Assembly: GCF_000485595.1 (NCBI RefSeq)
Contig: NW_014577078.1
Span: forward strand, 216,427-253,703
Reading direction: 5' to 3'
Length of the DNA stretch: 37,277 nt
Source of the DNA: Priapulus caudatus
Lineage: Eukaryota; Priapulida; Priapulimorpha; Priapulimorphida; Priapulidae
Positions 11,601-22,659 of this stretch are shown one piece after another. A program made the translations under genes and the position numbers. The first letter of the stretch is position 1; the number at the start of each line of letters is the position of its first letter. The notes beneath the pieces are model-generated. The model had not been told where the DNA came from and did not search any database. It saw only the letters and a list, made by a program, of their open reading frames with translations.

Positions 11601-12474
11601 ATGTAGGGACTAGTTCGGCGCAATCTTTTTTGTTTTATTACATTCTTTTGTTGCTGAAATTGGATTGTTGTGGCAATACGGTTCTCCAGTTTGTTTTCCA
11701 CTTAGTCGTAGGGATAGTTTCTTTTTTTCCGGAGCGCATTGTCGCTTAGGTCGCATTACGAAGGTTCGGTCACGTGATGTTGATAGATGGTGAAAAAAAA
11801 AATTGACGAATGTTAGTTTCATAAACTTTTGCTGCTTAAAATTTTTCAGGTGATTGTAAGTGTTTCGGGCACTCATCTATGTACTTTTATGTTGGCAAGA
11901 CAATTACTGTCAGTCTATTTGACACTTTTTAAAGCTACGTTTAGAAATTCGACGAGTGTCCTAAACCTGATTGTTGTGAATATGACCGGCAGGGTGTTAT
12001 CGGAGATCCCAAGACCATCAATGCATCGTTTCCATTACGTTCATAAGTAAACAGTCCCAACAAGTGATCGTATTTGTAGTTTTCTTTATTTTGTTGTTGA
12101 ACTTTATACATTTTGATGGCCTTTCGCTATGCTGTTTCCACCTAGGATCGGTTTTAATTTACAATAATTTCATATTATTTTTTCTTTTGCCATCCAATAT
12201 TGGAACTCTCTTCTTTACTATTTAGTTTATTAACATGGGGAAATTTTCTACTGCTCATCGCAGTGTTGGTCTGAGGAGTAGATCATCGTCATGGTCGCTC
12301 CGCCATTTCAGCTCCTTGGCTATGAAGAATGTGCATTCTGATGTCATGATGTATTTACAAATTTCCATTGAAACCGATTTCTTATAGCCTGTTGAGATTA
12401 TGTTTAACCAAGGTGGCAATGTGCATATATTTCTTGCTTTCACCAACACGCTACTGTTACATACATGCACACAT
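11601..12474. other. Gene-free stretch
   Basis: AT-rich sequence with open frames under 90 codons in either strand and no recognised motif. A poly-A run near 11793-11800 is the only notable low-complexity site. Confidence 0.45.
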
Positions 12475-12594
12475 ACATAGCACACACACGCACACAGACA
12501 CACACGCGCGCACACACGCACACGCACAAGCACACGCACACGCACGCACGCACGCACACACACGCACGCACGCACGCACGCACGCACGCGCGCG

Positions 12595-12644
<50 letters not shown>

Positions 12645-12645
12645 A
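12475..12645. repeat. CA / CGCA / CG compound microsatellite
   Basis: Blocks of (CA)n, (CGCA)n, a short (CG)n core at about 12587-12603 and then clean (CA)n to 12640. Alternating purine-pyrimidine throughout, so it could adopt Z-DNA. Overlapping Cys-Val-rich frames are not genes. Confidence 0.95.
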
Positions 12646-13251
12646 CAACTTATGAGCGAGATCTCAGCCTGTGTGCATGTGTGCATGTGAATGAATGCGT
12701 GTGTTCGAGCATGTCTGTGTGTTGCCTTGCTACACATTGTCATTGGTTATGATTGTGTGGTTCGCATCCAGTGAGATTTATAGAACGTCTTTGTTTCTGT
12801 TCTATAGTACTAGTAAAATATAACTATTACTAATTTCAGCGCAGTAAAACTTACCGCCGAGGGTACTTCTTGATTTTCGGCTGTTTGTAAGGCGTAGGAC
12901 CCATTAAGATATCGCATTCCAACACCATCACATAAACATGCGTATTCGATTCGCAAGGCATTGATAGACTAACAATGACGCAGCACTGTTGTCATGTTCA
13001 TTATACGGTATCATAGCGACACACCCGTGGGTAGCCGTGATCCATCATTCCATGCATGGCAGCTAGTGGAAGAACGGCGTTACGTGGGCAAAGCCAAGAT
13101 GCCTTAGTATAATAATAGCGCACATTCCTGACGCTGTTCAAAATTTAGTAACAATTAGGCAATTGACACTTAATGTGTTCCGCGCCTATTGCTCATGTTT
13201 GCTTAGATTTTTCTGCTGTTTCGTGTGCAGCTCTCTCTTTTGCGGCTAAAG
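12646..13251. other. Gene-free stretch
   Basis: No coding, RNA or repeat signature that I recognise. Confidence 0.4.
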
Positions 13252-13278
13252 AGTGAGAGAGGGGGAGAGAGAAAGAGG

Positions 13279-13342
<64 letters not shown>

Positions 13343-13360
13343 GAGAAAGAGAGAGCGAAA
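13252..13360. repeat. (GA)n microsatellite
   Basis: Purine-only GA repeat with a few AAAG, GGGG and GC interruptions, cleanest at about 13280-13330. Confidence 0.95.
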
Positions 13361-13765
13361 GCTCAGTGGTCCAAGTGATAGAGTATTCACGTGTTACCTC
13401 GACGGTTGACCTGAAGTTCAAACACGACAGTGCTGTGTGAATTTCTCAAGGTTTACAAGCATGCCACTCATACCTGGGGATTGTGAATTCTTCCTGGCTC
13501 GGCTCACCGCGGAAATTCGGGAAACCGTCTCTAGCATTAGAAATGTAAATGAACCAATGAGGACGTAAAGCAACCTGACATTGACATCCTTTAGTGTCTG
13601 TATAAGAGTCCCTCCGGAGTTCGGCCTGACATAGTTCTCTAGGGCTAACTATTAAACAAGACATCAACTTTATATCGATAGAGCTAGTTAGTAGTTACAT
13701 GCATATATGCATTACCTTTCCTTCATATCCCATGCAGGAGACACCAAGCGACAAGTATAAGAACA

Positions 13766-13985
13766 TAACAGAATATAATATAACATAACAGAACATAACA
13801 TAACATAACATAACATAACATAACATAACATAACATAACATAACATAACATAACATAACATAACATAACATAGCGTAGCGTAGCGTAACGTAACGTAACG
13901 TAACGTAACGTAGCGTAACATAACATAACATAACATAACATAACATAACATAACATAACATAACATAATATAACTTGGCATAACG
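13766..13985. repeat. Pentanucleotide (ACATA)n array with an internal (GCGTA/ACGTA) block
   Basis: About 20 units of ATAAC/ACATA are followed by TAGCG and TAACG variants at about 13871-13916, then more ATAAC units. The variants cluster in the middle instead of being scattered. The Met-Leu-Cys-Tyr-Val frames on the minus strand are products of the array. Confidence 0.95.
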
Positions 13986-14394
13986 TAACATCATCACATT
14001 AAAACCGTATATCGTGCAGGCCGCGTACTCATACCACGCACATTTGTAGCTATGCCAGGCAGAGTGTCGCGACACACACCACAAACGTGGCGTCAGCCGC
14101 GTCACACACCACAAACACCCGTATTTTATTAGATACGTGTATTTATATTTAACTACAAACATTTATGGGATATTATATTCAACGATCTCGCCTTTAATAT
14201 AACGAAGGTGTTTTAGTGCATGTGTGTGCGTGCTCGTGTGTATGTGTGTGTAAGACACGTGTGATTGTGCGCATGATGAGTAATAATCCAGGTTATGATA
14301 ATAACACTGTTTACATAAATTCTACCACTCGTAAATTGTAAATTATGAACGAATGCTACACTCGCAATGCAAAACGGAAATTTACTACCAGGTA

Positions 14395-14545
14395 TAGGTG
14401 AACTCCGAACTCAAATATATCAGCACCTAACTTGCTCCACGGCCTGTCTGGTAGATTGTGGGGCACTAAAGGTTCTTTCTAGTTGCCACGTGCATATGTT
14501 GCACAGATAGGACAGTCTGATACTGTCTTCTTGGACTTGTTAAAT
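14395..14545 (-). pseudogene. Ty3/gypsy retrotransposon integrase fragment
   Basis: Minus-strand translation gives the second half of the integrase zinc finger (CPICATYARGN), an in-frame stop, then KEPLVPHNLPDRPW and GADIFEFGVHLYLVV. This is the stretch leading into the first strand of the integrase core that is conserved in Ty3/gypsy elements. Nothing convincing remains on either side. A short, dead scrap. Confidence 0.75.
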
Positions 14546-16210
14546 GTTAAATAATTGTTTACACAGCCTCAAATTCTGTGCGGCGTAAGCTTCAAATGGC
14601 GACGGTGCAGCACGTCTAAAATCCTTCATTTTTCTCGGTTTACAGCTACTTTAAATCCTACTTCTGACACCATGTAACAGCATCAACTGAACGCCGTTGC
14701 TAGCATGCCTCGGACTGACTACACATCAGTGCTTTAATACTATTGGTCAATACGAAATAGTAAAATCTATTTCATGTGTGCAGTAACTGTTGTTTACGAC
14801 ATATTGAATATAATATTATATATATTTATAATTTCTCTAAAACTGTTACGGTATGCATTCTTATAGGTTTTTTTTATAAGTATTCAGCAAATATTAGATT
14901 AGCTAAATAATCTCATTACAAGCTTTACTAATAAACTCCAACGTCTAAAAGTAAATATTTATAAAATTCAATTTTTCTGCTGTTTACATATGTTTAATAA
15001 ATTTTTCAACAGACAGTTTGGAGATCTCTCTACCAAAGAAAAAGAGAGTCATGCTTGACCAAAGTAATACATGAACGCTACGGATTTATTAGATACAATG
15101 TTATACATTATATATATATATTATATAAACATATTACTACGGCAAGAACGAACTCTGTCTGTCTGCGATGCATTCCGCCGTTTATTATGTCGTTATTAGT
15201 TTAGAATGCCCAAAACTGTCACACCGTGAGGTGATCAGCAGTGATCAGCACTGATCACCAGTAGGGGCGCCTAAGCACATTTAAAAAAATACACTAAAAA
15301 CTACTATTTAAAAGCAAGTATAATATCAAAAGTACGAACGCATCGAAATAGCTGTTGTTGTCGCGAGCGTGCAATGCATGTTGGGATGGCTCGCAGCGCA
15401 TTCTGCGATAGCGCGCGCTAATGATGTTGTCACACGTAAAGGAAATCAACGTAGACTGTACTGAGCAGTGCGATACGCTAGAAATGCAGGCAGGTTTCGG
15501 TTTTAGCATGAAAAGCAAGAAGACGGAAAAACTTTAGATACTGTATACTGCATTCGAAGAAGCAGGAGAAAGAAGCTAATATACTGCATACTGCCTTGAT
15601 ATACTGCATACTGCATTAGAAATAAGAAGAAGAAGAAAGAACCAAACGGAAACTGTTTATACCCGGATCTGATATCGTCTTATATTGACGTGTTTAGGTT
15701 ATTGACCTATGTATTTAGTTTAGTTTGTTAATCCATGTAGCGTGTTTGATTACTGTACAGTAAGTGTGAATCTTTGCCAGCGTATTTTCTTTGTGATTTC
15801 TATTGTGCACTCGATCACTATGTGCTGCTGGTTGTTAATCGAATTGCCAGAACTTCAGATACCAATCAGATGCTCGCAGTAATTTCAAATACTACTGAGT
15901 TGTCATGTATTATTTTGATGTATTGCGAATCCCAATGATAAGAGAGACGCGTGGCAGACGTCACCAGTTGTGTATTTAAAAGGCGAGACGAGGCTTGCAC
16001 AGCCAGCGTGGCATATTCATAATAACTTGCCGCACTTTCATAAAAATTGTGTATATCCAGAAGCTTGGACTAAATAGAATCCTAGAATCTTTCGAACTGT
16101 TTTTGTCAGAATATCGTTTACCCTTTCATATTTTGTTTTTCGGTTACGACTTTATCCTTATAATTAGGTAAATATATGTGCAAAACGGTCTACAAGTTGT
16201 TCCTGAGCGT
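14546..16210. other. Gene-free stretch with minor repeats
   Basis: No gene recognised. Small items: TGATCAGC-type inverted units at 15232-15258, repeated ATACTGCATACTGC words at about 15538-15620, and a TATTTAAAAGG box near 15974 that would suit a retrotransposon LTR promoter but has no visible paired LTR. Confidence 0.4.
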
Positions 16211-16218
16211 TTTTCCCT

Positions 16219-16233
16219 GGGCAACGCCGGGAG

Positions 16234-16277
<44 letters not shown>

Positions 16278-16300
16278 TAGCTTGGGACCCGGCGTTGCCC
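16219..16300. repeat. 13 bp inverted repeat around an (AT)n loop
   Basis: GGGCAACGCCGGG at 16219-16231 and its exact reverse complement at 16288-16300 enclose about 40 bp of (AT)n and a short spacer. Together they would form a cruciform. It may be the ends of a tiny MITE or a terminal retroelement hairpin. Confidence 0.7.
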
Positions 16301-16354
16301 CGTAAGGCTAACATGTCATAGAACACTCGCACAACATTCTTTCCACCAATATGT

Positions 16355-16495
16355 GCACCACATACGCACGCACGCACACACGCGCGCGCGCACACGCACA
16401 CGCACACGCATAAGCACACGCACACGCACACCTACACGCACACGCACACGCACACGTACACGCACACGCAAACGTACACGCACACGAACAGGGAG
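16355..16495. repeat. (CACACG)n / CA microsatellite
   Basis: CA-rich array with CGCACA hexamers, preceded by a short (CG)n block at about 16380-16390. Confidence 0.93.
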
Positions 16496-16786
16496 AGAAA
16501 GTGGCAGAGAGAGATAAAGACACAGAGTGAGAGAGACAGACACCGAGCGCAAGACAAAGGGAGAGACACACACACAGACAGAGAGTATATATGAACGCCA
16601 AGCTTCGGTGCTTGTCTATGAAAATATCGAAAGAAAGAAGGGGCTTAGGCAGTGAAACAAAGACTGAGACCAAAATTCCAAAATAGACAGTCAGAGCGAT
16701 GAAGAGAGTCACAGAAGTGGGGATACATAGGGAGAGGGAAAGCAGAGATATAATAACACAGGCGGCATAGAAAGAAAGAGAAAGAC

Positions 16787-16828
<42 letters not shown>

Positions 16829-16934
16829 AGAAGAAGAAGAAGAAGAAGAAGAAGAAGAAAAAGAAGAAGAGAGGAAGACAGAGCGAGACAGAGGGAGTGA
16901 GAGAAGAGAGACACAGAAAGACAGAGTGAGGGAC

Positions 16935-16965
<31 letters not shown>

Positions 16966-17008
16966 AGAAAAGAAAGAAAGAAGAGAGAGAGAGCAGAGAA
17001 TGAGAGAG

Positions 17009-17051
<43 letters not shown>

Positions 17052-17558
17052 GAGAGAGAGAGAGAAGAAGACCAAGACAGAGAGTGCCTACGAACGCAAA
17101 GCGTGCCTGCCTCTTTTTTCCATCTTGCTCTAGTGATGCAGTACAGTATGAAAATGCAGAGAGGAGGCGCGGGAACAGTGCGTGTGGGGGTGCCGTTTGT
17201 ATGCGTGCATGCAATGTGTGGATGTGTGGATGTGTGCGCGCGCATGAGAAGACAGATAGAGAGATACAAAGTGAAAAGAGAAAGTGAGAGAGTGAAGAAG
17301 GAGGAAAATATCAAGAAACAACAGGGGCCCAAGAAAGAGACACAGAGACTGTAAGCGAATTACAAATACGCACAGCAAGAGAGCGAAAGACAGACAGAGA
17401 CTTGGAGATACAAAGAGAGGAAAGAGAGAGATAATAATAGGAGCGACATATAGAGCGACAGAATGAGCCGACAGTGAGACTCGGTAGAGAGAGAGAGAAA
17501 GAGGCGAGCGAGCGAGAGAGAGATAGAGAGAGAACAGTTGAGACTCAGAGAGAGAGAG

Positions 17559-17604
<46 letters not shown>

Positions 17605-17616
17605 CTAGAACTAGAG

Positions 17617-17687
<71 letters not shown>

Positions 17688-17701
17688 TGTGGTGAACTCC
17701 C

Positions 17702-17741
<40 letters not shown>

Positions 17742-17760
17742 GAGAGACGACAGACAGAGG
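16490..17760. repeat. Long polypurine region: (GA)n, (AAG)n and GA-rich sequence
   Basis: About 1.3 kb in which the plus strand is strongly biased to G and A. It includes (GA)n at 16794-16824, (AAG)n at about 16825-16870, and more GA blocks at 16935-17065 and 17545-17740. A mixed segment at about 17090-17240 interrupts it. Long Ser-Leu-rich minus frames here are artefacts. Confidence 0.93.
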
Positions 17761-17955
17761 GAGACACACACACATACAATACACATACACGCACACACAC
17801 GCGCGGCGCACACACACGGCATAAGCACAATCAAGCACACGCCACGCACGACAGCAACAAACACAAACAGAAAAAAAAAAGAAACGGCAAACACACACAC
17901 ACCAACACAACACCACGACACACAGGGTCACACACACAAGACGACACACACACAG
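17760..17955. repeat. CA-rich microsatellite
   Basis: ACACAC-rich sequence with CG, ACG and A-run interruptions, following directly on the GA tract. Confidence 0.9.
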
Positions 17956-18520
17956 ACCTCGTGGCGCCATCGTAGAGGAAAAAATGTTTTTCTATAGGCC
18001 CTATCCTATGTATTTAACCGAATTTCAGTATATCATACCTGTAATTTTATACCAAACTGTATGTGCGTGCAGTTTGATGTGGCTGTATGTGTGTATTTGC
18101 ATAAAATTTAATGTGGGTATGTTGGCCTATACGCTCTAGCAACGACATTGTTAAACAGCATAGAACCCTCCGGCGCGTCTGATTGCGCCTGGGAGGTGCG
18201 GCCATTGCACGATGGTGACAAGGAAGGTGGATATGGAGCGAAACTAGGGGGCGCACATAGACAGTAACTCAGAGGAGTAACTATTATGAGAACACTCTGC
18301 CCAGGGTCAACTCTGCCACGGACAGGGGAACACAATCACATATATACTTGTGGCATCCACCGCAAGACAGTCAAATCCAACTAAAATGCGATTTGTTGTG
18401 ATACCTGCGATCACATAAAATGCCTACCAAACTGCATGTTGATATCGGTCGCAGATTTCACGTATCTATCGCCAGCTCAAGCCAAATGGTATTGTTTTAA
18501 TTGCTAACTGCTACAATTAG
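17956..18520. other. Gene-free stretch
   Basis: No recognised coding or repeat signal before the pogo-like fragment. Confidence 0.4.
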
Positions 18521-19050
18521 GTGGTTCTTTTTTCTGATTCTATCTCATATGAATACAACTCAACACCACGAGGCCACCTAGATACCAATGCTCCCGTAGC
18601 TCAGCGAACATTACAATGGGTTCAGCATTATGATCCAGGTGACCTCGTGATGTTGGGTGCTATCATTTCTGCAATTGGGGTAGCATTGCCCCTTGTGTTT
18701 GTGTATCCTAGAAAGAACTATCGAGACATCTTTCTCACATGAACGCCCGAAGGTTCTCTACGTTTGGCATCTGAATCTGGGTTGATGAACAGTGAACTGT
18801 TTTTAAGAGTTATGGAACATGTTGTGAAAAACGCACTTGCCTCTAAGGAAACCCCAGTTATCATGAACATGAACAGTCATGAATTCCATGTGTCTGTGGA
18901 TACATTGGAATATGCAAAAGATCATGGTTTTCACATATTAACGCGTCCCCCACATACAAGCCACAAAACACGACCTCTGGACAGATCTGTGTTTGGACCA
19001 TTGAAAGCTTATTTCAGTGGAGAAGTGAACAGCTCGATGATGAGAAACCC
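18521..19050 (+). pseudogene. Pogo/Tigger-like DDE transposase fragment
   Basis: One plus-strand frame from 18521 to 19090 is broken once by TGA at 18740-18742. Recognisable blocks are ALPLVFVYPRKNYRDIFL, GLMNSELF, the region of the second catalytic aspartate (IMNMNSHEFHVSV), RPPHTSHKTRPLD and VFGPLKAYFSGEV. They match the DDE_1 domain of pogo-like (Tc1/mariner superfamily) transposases. In the usual MDNHxSH motif the aspartate is asparagine here, so the copy is catalytically dead as well as interrupted. The N-terminal DNA-binding domain is missing. The similarity fades at about 19050, where a minus-strand repeat protein begins. Confidence 0.85.
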
Positions 19051-19820
19051 ATCTCCAGACAAACAGTATCCGCCACACCCTGTTCTCTAGTCAGTCCTCC
19101 TCTGGTTTGGATGGATCCCATCATGACCTGTTCAATTGTAAGGTCTGTCCATATTCCTGCCCAAATGTGATTGCTTTTGCGGACTGTATGGAATCCTTGT
19201 TCTGTGAAACAATAATATGGTGGTGTGTTCGTAATTCCAGCATCAGCTGCAAGCCTGCAAGTACAATCGTGCACTCTTTGCATAATTGACGTGGCCAGTT
19301 GCAGCAAATCAATTCAATATTTGTGTAACAGCTATGAGATGCAGGTTCCAATCTCCGGTTCTTTCAGCGCGAATGAAATTCTTCAACGTTTCCACGTATT
19401 CAATATATTGCAACCCCAACATGGCTGCTGGTGACCTCTCAGCAAGCAATTCTCTATACTTTAATAAGCAATCATGTAACTTCTTCAGCCTTTGATTCAG
19501 CAATACCGGCCACTCGTATAGATTAGTCTTTGATTCCTTCATCTAAGTCGAATCTGTTCTACTTCTGTGCTATTCAGTTTGTTCTCATCGATACCAGTCT
19601 CCATTGCTGCAGCAGGTATTTCCATCTCGACATTGGTCAAGGGGTCTTGGGGATCCTCCAGACTTTCACTTTGGCCCTCTGAATGAGTACCTGTTTCCAC
19701 TTATCTAACAGAAGGTGTTGCAATTGCAGTGTTTATACCATTATTACTTAGAGGCATCTCAATCTCCATATCACTTGACGAGCCTTGCTCATGCTCATTT
19801 CCCATAGCAAAACATGCAAA
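19045..19820 (-). pseudogene. Repeat-family protein remnant (unclassified)
   Basis: Minus-strand frames 19542-19309 and 19307-19014, with weaker upstream frames to about 19820, form one broken protein. It starts with an acidic N-terminal part (GNEHEQGSSSDMEIEM), then LNQRLKKLHDCLLKYRELLA, ERTGDWNLHLIAVTQ, KSNHIWAGIWTDLTIEQVMM and RGGLTREQGV. I recognise these blocks as a dispersed protein found in many invertebrate genomes and linked to repeats; its function is unknown to me. Stops and frameshifts mark it as dead. The right end meets the RTE-like fragment and the left end meets the pogo fragment. Confidence 0.65.
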
Positions 19821-19859
19821 CATGCAGAATTACCCAAAGGAGATTTTTGCGGATTTTTT

Positions 19860-20240
19860 ATATGTTGTTCTACTCAGAATTCTGCTTCGTTTGACACCAA
19901 AATCAGTTTTGTACTTTTTTCCGGGTAGCATCGATATTTCATCTTTAACTACCGGACTACAACACAATTCCTAAATATGTAAAGTCTTCTACAAAATCAG
20001 GTTGCTGGGGTTGCGTTGAAGTTGACACGCATCACCTTGGTCTTCTCCAAACTGATGCTCAGTCCCGTTTGCTTGGCGAAGTTATTGAGCCGATCTTCTC
20101 TTGAAGGTGGCTGGCGTCATGGCGAGAATTGCGAGGTCGTCAGCGAGTCGAGATCCTCCAACTGGGAAAACAGCGTCCACCGTATTCCCCGTCCCGAGGG
20201 GGCACTCGCCTCGGAACTGGGCAGGGATTGAGGTGCTTCG
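19860..20240 (-). pseudogene. RTE-like reverse transcriptase fragment (motif C and thumb)
   Basis: Read on the minus strand in shifting frames: RGIRWTLFSQLEDLD, LADDLAILAMTPATF (the ADD active-site motif), RLNNFAKQTGLSISLEKTKV, MRVNFNATPA and then DFVEDFTYLGIVL. The order is that of RTE/BovB-type reverse transcriptases from motif C to the thumb. At least two frameshifts separate the blocks. The finger and palm part is missing here, but a matching piece occurs at 23769-24170 on the same strand. Confidence 0.75.
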
Positions 20241-20289
20241 GGACCTTAAAAACCTGACCCTGTCGCAAACTGCTTTGCGCCCTACTCCA

Positions 20290-22440
20290 TGTGAAAGATT
20301 AGTATAAAATATTTTTAGCAAATGTAGACAGTAACGTGTTCCAGAGATCGAGGCTTCTCTGGGCCAGGCACTCAATACTGAGAGCGACTAGCATACGGTA
20401 ATAGCCTGTTGAGAGCTGTTATAGTTGCCCAGCCGGAGATGTGTTTTGTTTCCTCGAGGTGGCTTAACAACGATACTGCCTGACTCAATGTTTTGCCAGA
20501 GAGACCCAGTGAACTGCTGTGCTGTTGGACTAGCGAGCAGCGACTCCGGTAGCAGGTTGCAGCTTCTGATTGTTCTAGGAAAGAAGCTGAACCTGTACCC
20601 ATCTGTCCGGGTTCTGATGTTGTTGTACGTGAGCCGGTGTGTGCCGCGGCATATACTGGTGCTTTGGTGAGGAAGGATGGAATGTCGACTGCTGCCTGTC
20701 CGTTGATTATTTTCCAGAATAGGGCCTGCCGGTTGACGAAACTGCGCTCTTGCAAGAAGGGCCATTGTAGGTCTGTGATCATTTGTGTGACACTCTCAGT
20801 TTGCTGGTAATTTCCCGTTATGAAGCGTGCTGTTTGTCTCTGCACCTTCTCCAGAAATGTCCTTCTGAGTGTGTGGATCCCAGACACTACTTGCATACTC
20901 GAGACTTGGCCCCACGTATGCTTTGTAGGCCATCTTTTTGACAGGTTCTGGGCATCCTACAAGGTTCCTGCGGATAAAGTTTAGGGCCCGGGTTGCCATT
21001 TTTTTCAACCGGCTGATGTGGGTAGACCAGGAGAGATCATCAGTGACGCCACACCGAGGTAGAGTTGATGTTCCTTCTTTTTGAGCTTGGTTTCCATGAT
21101 CGTGTAGGTCTGCTTTATTGGGGTTTGTTTCCTTGATATTGTGAGGCTGGTGCACTTTTTTCGGATTGGAAGACATTTGCCAGGTATTGGTCCATTGAAC
21201 CATGCAGCTTGTCAAGGTACTTTTGGAGAAGCTCTGTATCTGATCCAGTTTTGATGGGTTTGTAGATGAGACAGTCATCTGCAAACAGTAGCAGTGTTGA
21301 GTCGATGTCATCACATATGTCGTTGATAAAAACGAGGAACAGGAGGGGACCTAGGACTGTTCCCTGGGGACCCCTGATTTGACTTGTATTTTTCTTGAGT
21401 GTTTACCATCTAACACTACAATTTGGTGTCATCTGGTCAACCATTTTTTAATCCATACCAAAGTTTTTCCTCTTGTGCCATAGTAATTTAGTTAATGAAT
21501 AAGTTTAATGTGGGGGACTGTGTCGAAAGCCTTTGCAAAGTCATGATCACCACGTCTACTTGTTCTTGATTATCCAGTCTGTGACTTAGGTCGTTAACAG
21601 TGGAAAGCAGCCGAGTCTCACAGCTGTGAGACTTCCTGATTCCATGCTGGCAGTTTGCAAGTATATTGTTATGGTCAAAGTGGTCCATCACACTCCTGAA
21701 TATGATGTGTTCCATGACTTTGCATGATACACAGGTAAGGGATATGGGCCTGTAGTTTGCCGGAACAGATTTGCTTCCTTTCTTGTGGGCAGCTAGGATG
21801 TTTGCGTTTAGCCAATCCTCTGGCATGTCACCAGTGCGTAAACTTTGCTGGTGCATAAGACACAGCGTCGCCTGCGTCGGCCCTATAATTTCTGCATAGT
21901 TTTTTTAGCACTGTGGTTGGGAGTTTGTCAGGGCCAATTGCTTTCTTGGGATTTAGTGATTTTAGTAATTTAATTAGGCCCCTACTCCGTGTAATGTAAT
22001 GGAGATGTCCTCCATGGTTGGGTGAGGTGATGGGCCCTTGTCGAGAATATTGTACGTACGTCTTTATTGTCTATGGTTAACACTGATTCATACGGGTCTG
22101 CTAAGACCTCTGCATGCTTTGTCATTGTGAAAAAGTGCTGGTATGCCAATAATATCTTTTATCTTATTTTTGATGAAATTCCAAAGTCTGAATTGGTGTT
22201 GCATGAGCCCTGCGTCCTTTTCAAATAGATTCTCTAGCTATATTATGTTCTGATTGTAGTTCCTCCTTCATTTCTCGTTTGGTCTCTTCGTAGAGTTCCC
22301 TATCAGTGTCTGACTCGGTTTTCTTTGCCTTGTTCCATCTCCGTTTCCTTTTTTCATATACCACCTTCGATCCGTTCCTATACTCTTAATTTTTCTGGTA
22401 TGATAAAAAAAGGAAACGGAGGTGGAACAAAGCATACTAT
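20290..22440 (-). pseudogene. CR1/jockey-like non-LTR retrotransposon, decayed
   Basis: About 2.1 kb of minus-strand reverse transcriptase in broken frames. In order from high to low coordinates: NPKKAIGPDKLP region, ANYRPISLTCVSCKVMEHII and CQHGIRKSHSCETRLL (frame 21856-21488), DFAKAFDTVPH in another frame, SGVP and LLLFADDCLIYKP near 21250-21290 (FADD motif), VTDDLSWSTHISRLKK and SLEYASSVWDPHTQ (20796-21314), and VQRQTARFITGNYQQ and the C-terminal tail (20372-20896). Several frameshifts and stops make it non-functional. No endonuclease domain is seen. An inverted piece of its 5' edge forms a hairpin at 22323-22432. Confidence 0.88.
22323..22432. repeat. Inverted repeat at the LINE 5' edge
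   Basis: Arms at 22323-22363 and 22396-22432 are near-perfect reverse complements (CTTTG..TTCCATCTCCGTTTCC against GGAAACGGAGGTGGAACAAAG). They close around a 32 bp loop beginning ATACCA and ending TGGTAT. Confidence 0.85.
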
Positions 22441-22443
22441 ATA

Positions 22444-22527
22444 ATCAGGAGTAAGATAATATAGACTATATCTATATTATCAGGAGTAAGATAATATAGA
22501 CTATATCTATATTATCTTACTCCTGAT
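22444..22527. repeat. Tandem ATCAGGAGT unit ending in a perfect palindrome
   Basis: A 35 bp unit (22444-22478) is repeated from 22479. The second copy runs on into its own reverse complement, giving a 49 bp palindrome (22479-22527) that begins ATCAGGAGTAAGATAATATAG and ends with the mirror sequence, around a 7-base centre. Confidence 0.9.
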
Positions 22528-22659
22528 ATAATATATATACCCTAGCGGTTGCAATATTGCACACACAACAGTGCTCAGAAACTGGTACGAGAATGTCTAT
22601 CGTGGACCAATCATGGACCCGCCTATGCTAGCTTACCGATATAGTGCCGCTAAATTAAG

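Noticed and set aside
13723-14162. Met-Leu-Cys-Tyr-Val repeat protein
   Set aside because: Frame through the ACATA pentanucleotide array.
15938-16030. Promoter with TATTTAAAAGG box
   Set aside because: No reading frame or transcript signature follows; a TATA-like word alone is weak evidence.
16308-17970. Leu/Ser-rich or Arg/Glu-rich frames up to 263 codons
   Set aside because: They lie on GA, AAG and CA microsatellites; several frames are open in parallel.
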